From the NCBI RefSeq assembly GCF_013170805.1, contig NZ_CP051293.1, forward strand, positions 6,392,001 through 6,456,000: DNA of 64,000 bases, given 5' to 3'. The stretch comes from Mesorhizobium sp. NZP2077. GTDB taxonomy: Bacteria > Pseudomonadota > Alphaproteobacteria > Rhizobiales > Rhizobiaceae. Shown in pieces: positions 61,901-64,000 of the stretch. The translations under genes and the position numbers were made by a program. Below the pieces are notes generated by a model that was given only the letters and a program-made list of their open reading frames with translations, made no database searches and had not been told where the DNA came from. The first letter of the stretch is position 1; every line of letters begins with the position of its first letter.

Positions 61901-63362
61901 GAGTTTCAAAGTTCGGGATTACGGAGCGGAAATGGTCCTGGTATCGCTTGTTGAAGTAAACCATCCCGCCAGCCGGCGTCGCGCTCCAGATGCGGACCGG
62001 CACTGCATCGACCATCTCCTGGAGCTGCCGCTCGCTTCGCCGCAGCGCCTCTTCGGCGTGCATTTGATCGTCTATGTCATGGCACAGACCGTACCACTGG
62101 ACGATGCGCCCGGCCTGATCCCGCATCGGGTCGGCCCGGCTCGACATCCAGTGGTAGGCGCCGTCGACGCGGCGCAGGCGATATCGCATCGCGAAGCTCT
62201 CGCCGGTGTCGAGTGAGCGATGCAGCGAATTCCTGAAGCCCGCGGCATCGTCTGGATGGACTGTTCCTATGACCGCTTCGAGGTTGCTCATTCCGGGCTT
62301 GCCCAAATCCGCGATATTCAGGCCGAGGAAATCAACCATCCGCTTGTTGAAGAAGGTCGGCTCTCCGTCTGGCATCAATCGCCAAACATGGCTCGGAACC
62401 ATGTCCACCAGCTGCGAAAGCTCGCGCTCGCGGTCGCGCAATGCCTCCACGCTTTGATGCAATGTGAGCAGCGCCACCTGGTGCTGTCGGGATATGGCGG
62501 CGACGATGAGCGCTGAAAATGCCGAGATCCCCAGGAAAAGCTGCAACATGATCTGTTTGTGCTTCAGGGCGTCCGGACCCCCGGCAAATTCGCCAGCGCC
62601 GAATACCGTGAAGAATGCTGTGATCAGGGCAAGGAGGGTCAAGGCAACGGCAGCGCCCTTGAACTCGAAGCGCACCGCAGCCCAAAGAAGAGGCGGCATG
62701 ATGATGTAAGCGAATGGGAGGTAACCGCTCAAGGAAAGGGCGGCGATACCCAGAAAGATCAATCCTAGGACGCAAACCTCCGCCCATCGCGCGGCCGAGA
62801 GGTGGGTCCCGCGTCTCCAGTTCTGAAACACAACCAGCGCCAGCGGCGCTACGATCAACACACCGGTGGCGTCCCCGATCCACCATAGAGGCCAAGCCCC
62901 CGTGAAGGTTTGCAACTGCATTCCAAACCAGGCTAGCGTGGCGCTTCCTACCGTCGCGCTGACGAGTGGCGCAATTCCTGCGGCCAGCAGGACGAATGCG
63001 AGCACTTCCTCCAGGGTTTCTAGTTCGCCTGGCCGCTTGCTGCTCCGGTTCACGAGCCAGGCGCCACAAGTCGCTTCAAGAGCGTTGCCGACATAAATCA
63101 GCAAGGCAGCAGGCCACGGGCTGTGGAACCAAACGAGATTGCTGAACATTTCGGCCAGACAGCCTGCCACCACCCACCATGGCCAGCTGCGTCTGGAGGA
63201 AAGGACAAGCGTGGCAATAAAGAGTCCACTCGGAGGCCAGACTGAAATGCCCGTTCCAGGCACGATTGCGAGCAACTGCGCAAATCCGCAGCCCAACACG
63301 TATGCCGCGAAAAATAGTCCTAGATGTAAGTATCCAGGACGGTGGGACCAGACGCGCATCAT
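58971..63362 (-). CDS. giant MASE1-(PAS)7 sensor histidine kinase
   Basis: A 1463-residue kinase from the ATG at 63362, which follows AGGAGGAG; the frame is open to 63578 but upstream codons lack support. Residues 1-300 form a MASE1-type multi-helix membrane sensor (GTGISVWPPSGLFIATLVLS; WWIGDATGVLIVAPLALVVF). Seven PAS/PAC units follow with a period of about 133 residues (starting near 307, 440, 574, 707, 837, 964 and 1094), several almost repeats, e.g. RERELSQLVDMVP. The kinase histidine is in SIAHEVNQPLAAVVANSHAC near 1247; ATPase motifs GMGMGLAICRSIVESHGGRL are intact. Likely partners are the three downstream regulators. Confidence 0.88.
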   Translation of the reverse strand: MMRVWSHRPGYLHLGLFFAAYVLGCGFAQLLAIVPGTGISVWPPSGLFIATLVLSSRRSWPWWVVAGCLAEMFSNLVWFHSPWPAALLIYVGNALEATCGAWLVNRSSKRPGELETLEEVLAFVLLAAGIAPLVSATVGSATLAWFGMQLQTFTGAWPLWWIGDATGVLIVAPLALVVFQNWRRGTHLSAARWAEVCVLGLIFLGIAALSLSGYLPFAYIIMPPLLWAAVRFEFKGAAVALTLLALITAFFTVFGAGEFAGGPDALKHKQIMLQLFLGISAFSALIVAAISRQHQVALLTLHQSVEALRDRERELSQLVDMVPSHVWRLMPDGEPTFFNKRMVDFLGLNIADLGKPGMSNLEAVIGTVHPDDAAGFRNSLHRSLDTGESFAMRYRLRRVDGAYHWMSSRADPMRDQAGRIVQWYGLCHDIDDQMHAEEALRRSERQLQEMVDAVPVRIWSATPAGGMVYFNKRYQDHFRSVIPNFETLDNPRIEKLLQELVHPEDAPEVQQTLRNCFDTGGGSAMRFRWREKDGAYRWAECKVEPRRDEAGAVVQWYGVSLDIDDEVRAQAALRDRERELSQLVDMVPVQIRRMKPDGEPTFFNKRLLDFFGLDDIAVLDKPGISRLSAIIQTLVHPDDSAGLLETARHSFATGEPFAVKYRMRRADGAYRWVDGRGEPLRDQSGAIVQWYVVSLDIDDEMRAQEALRDNERELSQLVDMVPSHVWRLSPDGEPVFFNKQMVDFLGLKVADTDRPGVSRLQALIETVHADDAPRFKETIHHSLATGESFAMQYRLRGAGGIYRWMSGRAEPMRDDSGRIVKWFGLSHDIDDQMRLHREIEEREAKIRRLVDSDIIGIVIWDLDGTLIEANDAFLRMVQYDRDELKAGLDWLAMTPPEWREVHGREEAEELMATGKMQAREKEYFRKDGSRVPVLIGGAFFEGQTKQGVAYILDLTELKRAEAALRVRERELQQLVDALPVHVWSWTPDGRLAYLNKRSLEELGLSGANFEECARVAQQLIHPEDAPEVLRTSLSCLKTGDSFMMRYRRRWKDGSYRWMEGRCEPLRDHDGTIVQWYQVSIDIDGQMHAQEALLERERFLWQLVETLPAMIDCAAPDGEPVYRSQQLREFLGYELETLDGTGKSRLAGTLDAGVHPDDVEGVKAKYAHSLATGEPYARRHRLRRFDGEYRWVETRAAPMRDAEGAIVQWNVICLDIDGEVLMQEQLRLAQENLARQSQAASLAELCASIAHEVNQPLAAVVANSHACQRWLNAEPPNLERAQKTVERVIRDANAAADVVGHIRALFKQSMGSNASTALSDVIAEAHDLMAEEATRRRVSLSIDVENNLPPVALGRVQIQQVLVNLMRNGMEAMDSVATDRVLRMRVRRMTDVVQTEISDRGSGIEFPDKIFQPFFTTKEQGMGMGLAICRSIVESHGGRLWAEANEPRGAKFVFTLPIETKAAS

Positions 63363-63468
63363 CGGCTCCTCCTGCCTGACAAGGGCGGCGTGAGAATCAT
63401 CAGCGCTTGGCGCAGCACCTATCTGGGCTCGCGAATTCACACTGCATCCTAGTGCGGCCATGCCAAAG

Positions 63469-63494
63469 CCGCATCCTATGGAAATCCATGCGTT
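63469..63494. promoter_or_regulatory. palindromic motif B upstream of the giant kinase
   Basis: Second copy of the ATGGAAATCCATGC motif, 107 bases before the kinase start, almost the same distance as motif A from its gene. Flanking CCGCA and TT words are also conserved. Confidence 0.6.
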
Positions 63495-63567
63495 GCGCCT
63501 ACTGGCCCTGGAGCTCGAACCAGCGAATTGATGTCCGGTGGCGTTCCCGGCTGCTCCGCACAGTAGG

Positions 63568-64000
63568 TTAGTGGGCACCCCCGGCTGCTATATGACCAGG
63601 GTTCTTCAGCAACAGGACGGCCGCCAACGCGATCGTCAAGCTGACGCCAAGCAGGAAGAAGGTGTCGTTGAAGGCCATGACAAAGGCCTGCTGACGGACC
63701 CTTAGGGCGATCGCAACTATCGCTTTTTGAGCGGCAAATGCCTGGTCGTTGATGCCGTGCGAGAGGAAGTAGGCAGTGAGCCGCGTGACGCGGACGCGGG
63801 TTGCCTCCTCAAACACCGACACCGACTGAACCAGCACGTTCGAATGGTACTGCTCGCGCTTGGTAAGGAAGGTCTGGAGCAGCGCGATGCCGACGGCGCC
63901 GCCGAGGTTGCGGGTCATGTTGAATAGCGCTGAGGCCGAGCCGGCATTCTCATTCTCGATGCCTGATGTGGCGATCGCCGAAAGCGGCGCCAGTATAAGG
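63568..64000 (-). CDS. DHA2-family MFS multidrug efflux protein (C-terminal part)
   Basis: The frame runs in from the right edge of the window and ends at 63568, giving about 143 C-terminal residues. The segment SASALFNMTRNLGGAVGIAL followed by LQTFLTKREQYHSNVL is highly characteristic of EmrB/QacA-type 14-helix exporters, and the last helix (FFLLGVSLTIALAAVLLL) closes the protein. The substrate is unknown. The gene ends 75 bases before motif B of the kinase promoter. Confidence 0.85.
   Translation of the reverse strand, partial: LILAPLSAIATSGIENENAGSASALFNMTRNLGGAVGIALLQTFLTKREQYHSNVLVQSVSVFEEATRVRVTRLTAYFLSHGINDQAFAAQKAIVAIALRVRQQAFVMAFNDTFFLLGVSLTIALAAVLLLKNPGHIAAGGAH

Noticed and set aside
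58971..62460. Regularly spaced near-identical DNA stretches, CRISPR-like at first sight
   Set aside because: The period is about 400 bases and the units are coding PAS domains in one frame; no short repeat-spacer array exists.
1..64000. tRNA, rRNA or CRISPR arrays
   Set aside because: No cloverleaf-like GGTTCGAATCC arms, rRNA-like stretches or short direct-repeat arrays were recognised on either strand.

Overview
The window looks like chromosomal DNA of a Rhizobiales bacterium, most probably a Mesorhizobium or close relative. The grounds are high G+C, a complete-looking ectoine/hydroxyectoine catabolism locus of the rhizobial type, small rhizobial orphan families (DUF680, DUF1236), a RIME-like mosaic palindrome, FixJ/NodW-type response regulators and candidate EcfG general-stress promoters. 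This is inferred from gene content; no rRNA or tRNA gene was seen.

Layout. (1) 1-11.3 kb: ectoine use. Leftward run enuR / ehuA-ehuB-ehuC-ehuD-eutA-eutB-eutC (eutC runs off the left edge); rightward asnC-type regulator, succinate-semialdehyde dehydrogenase, aminotransferase and a frameshifted zinc-binding dehydrogenase. ABC import, ring opening, conversion to aspartate-level intermediates and two regulators sit together. (2) 11.4-13 kb: decayed genes (MFS, epoxide hydrolase) around a HAD dehalogenase-like gene. (3) 13-25.8 kb: stress and envelope region: HWE kinase plus receiver, PNPOx-like stress protein, holin-like membrane protein, two Omp25-like barrels, an acetyltransferase, many tiny orphan proteins, and a secreted protein made of seven 14-residue Gly-rich repeats. 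GGAAC-N16-(C/A)GTT promoter candidates lie before three of these units. (4) 25.8-31.4 kb: truncated IS701, frameshifting IS630, a GAF-GGDEF-EAL gene and an IS21 remnant. (5) 31.6-43.8 kb: AraC regulator, two related alpha/beta hydrolases, GST, a Rieske-cytochrome b-pirin-like operon with no cytochrome c1, a stand-alone kinase, and an SbmA-like membrane protein lacking its ATPase. (6) 44.2-46.8 kb: FixJ-type regulator plus PAS kinase. (7) 46.8-52.1 kb: peptide/nickel-type ABC importer with fused double ATPase. (8) 53.2-56.9 kb: three insertion sequences stacked head to tail, each bounded by CTAG. (9) 56.9-63.4 kb: three response regulators and a 1463-residue MASE1-(PAS)7 kinase; both transcription units carry the same palindromic motif about 110 bases before their starts. 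(10) The right edge holds the C-terminus of a DHA2-type MFS exporter.

Several genes need one single-base correction to read through, so either local pseudogenisation or residual sequencing indels must be considered. The points I would follow first are the shared ATGGAAATCCATGC motif of the giant kinase/regulator module, the c1-less Rieske/cytochrome b operon with a pirin that has lost most metal ligands, the CTAG-targeted IS stack, and the candidate general-stress promoters.
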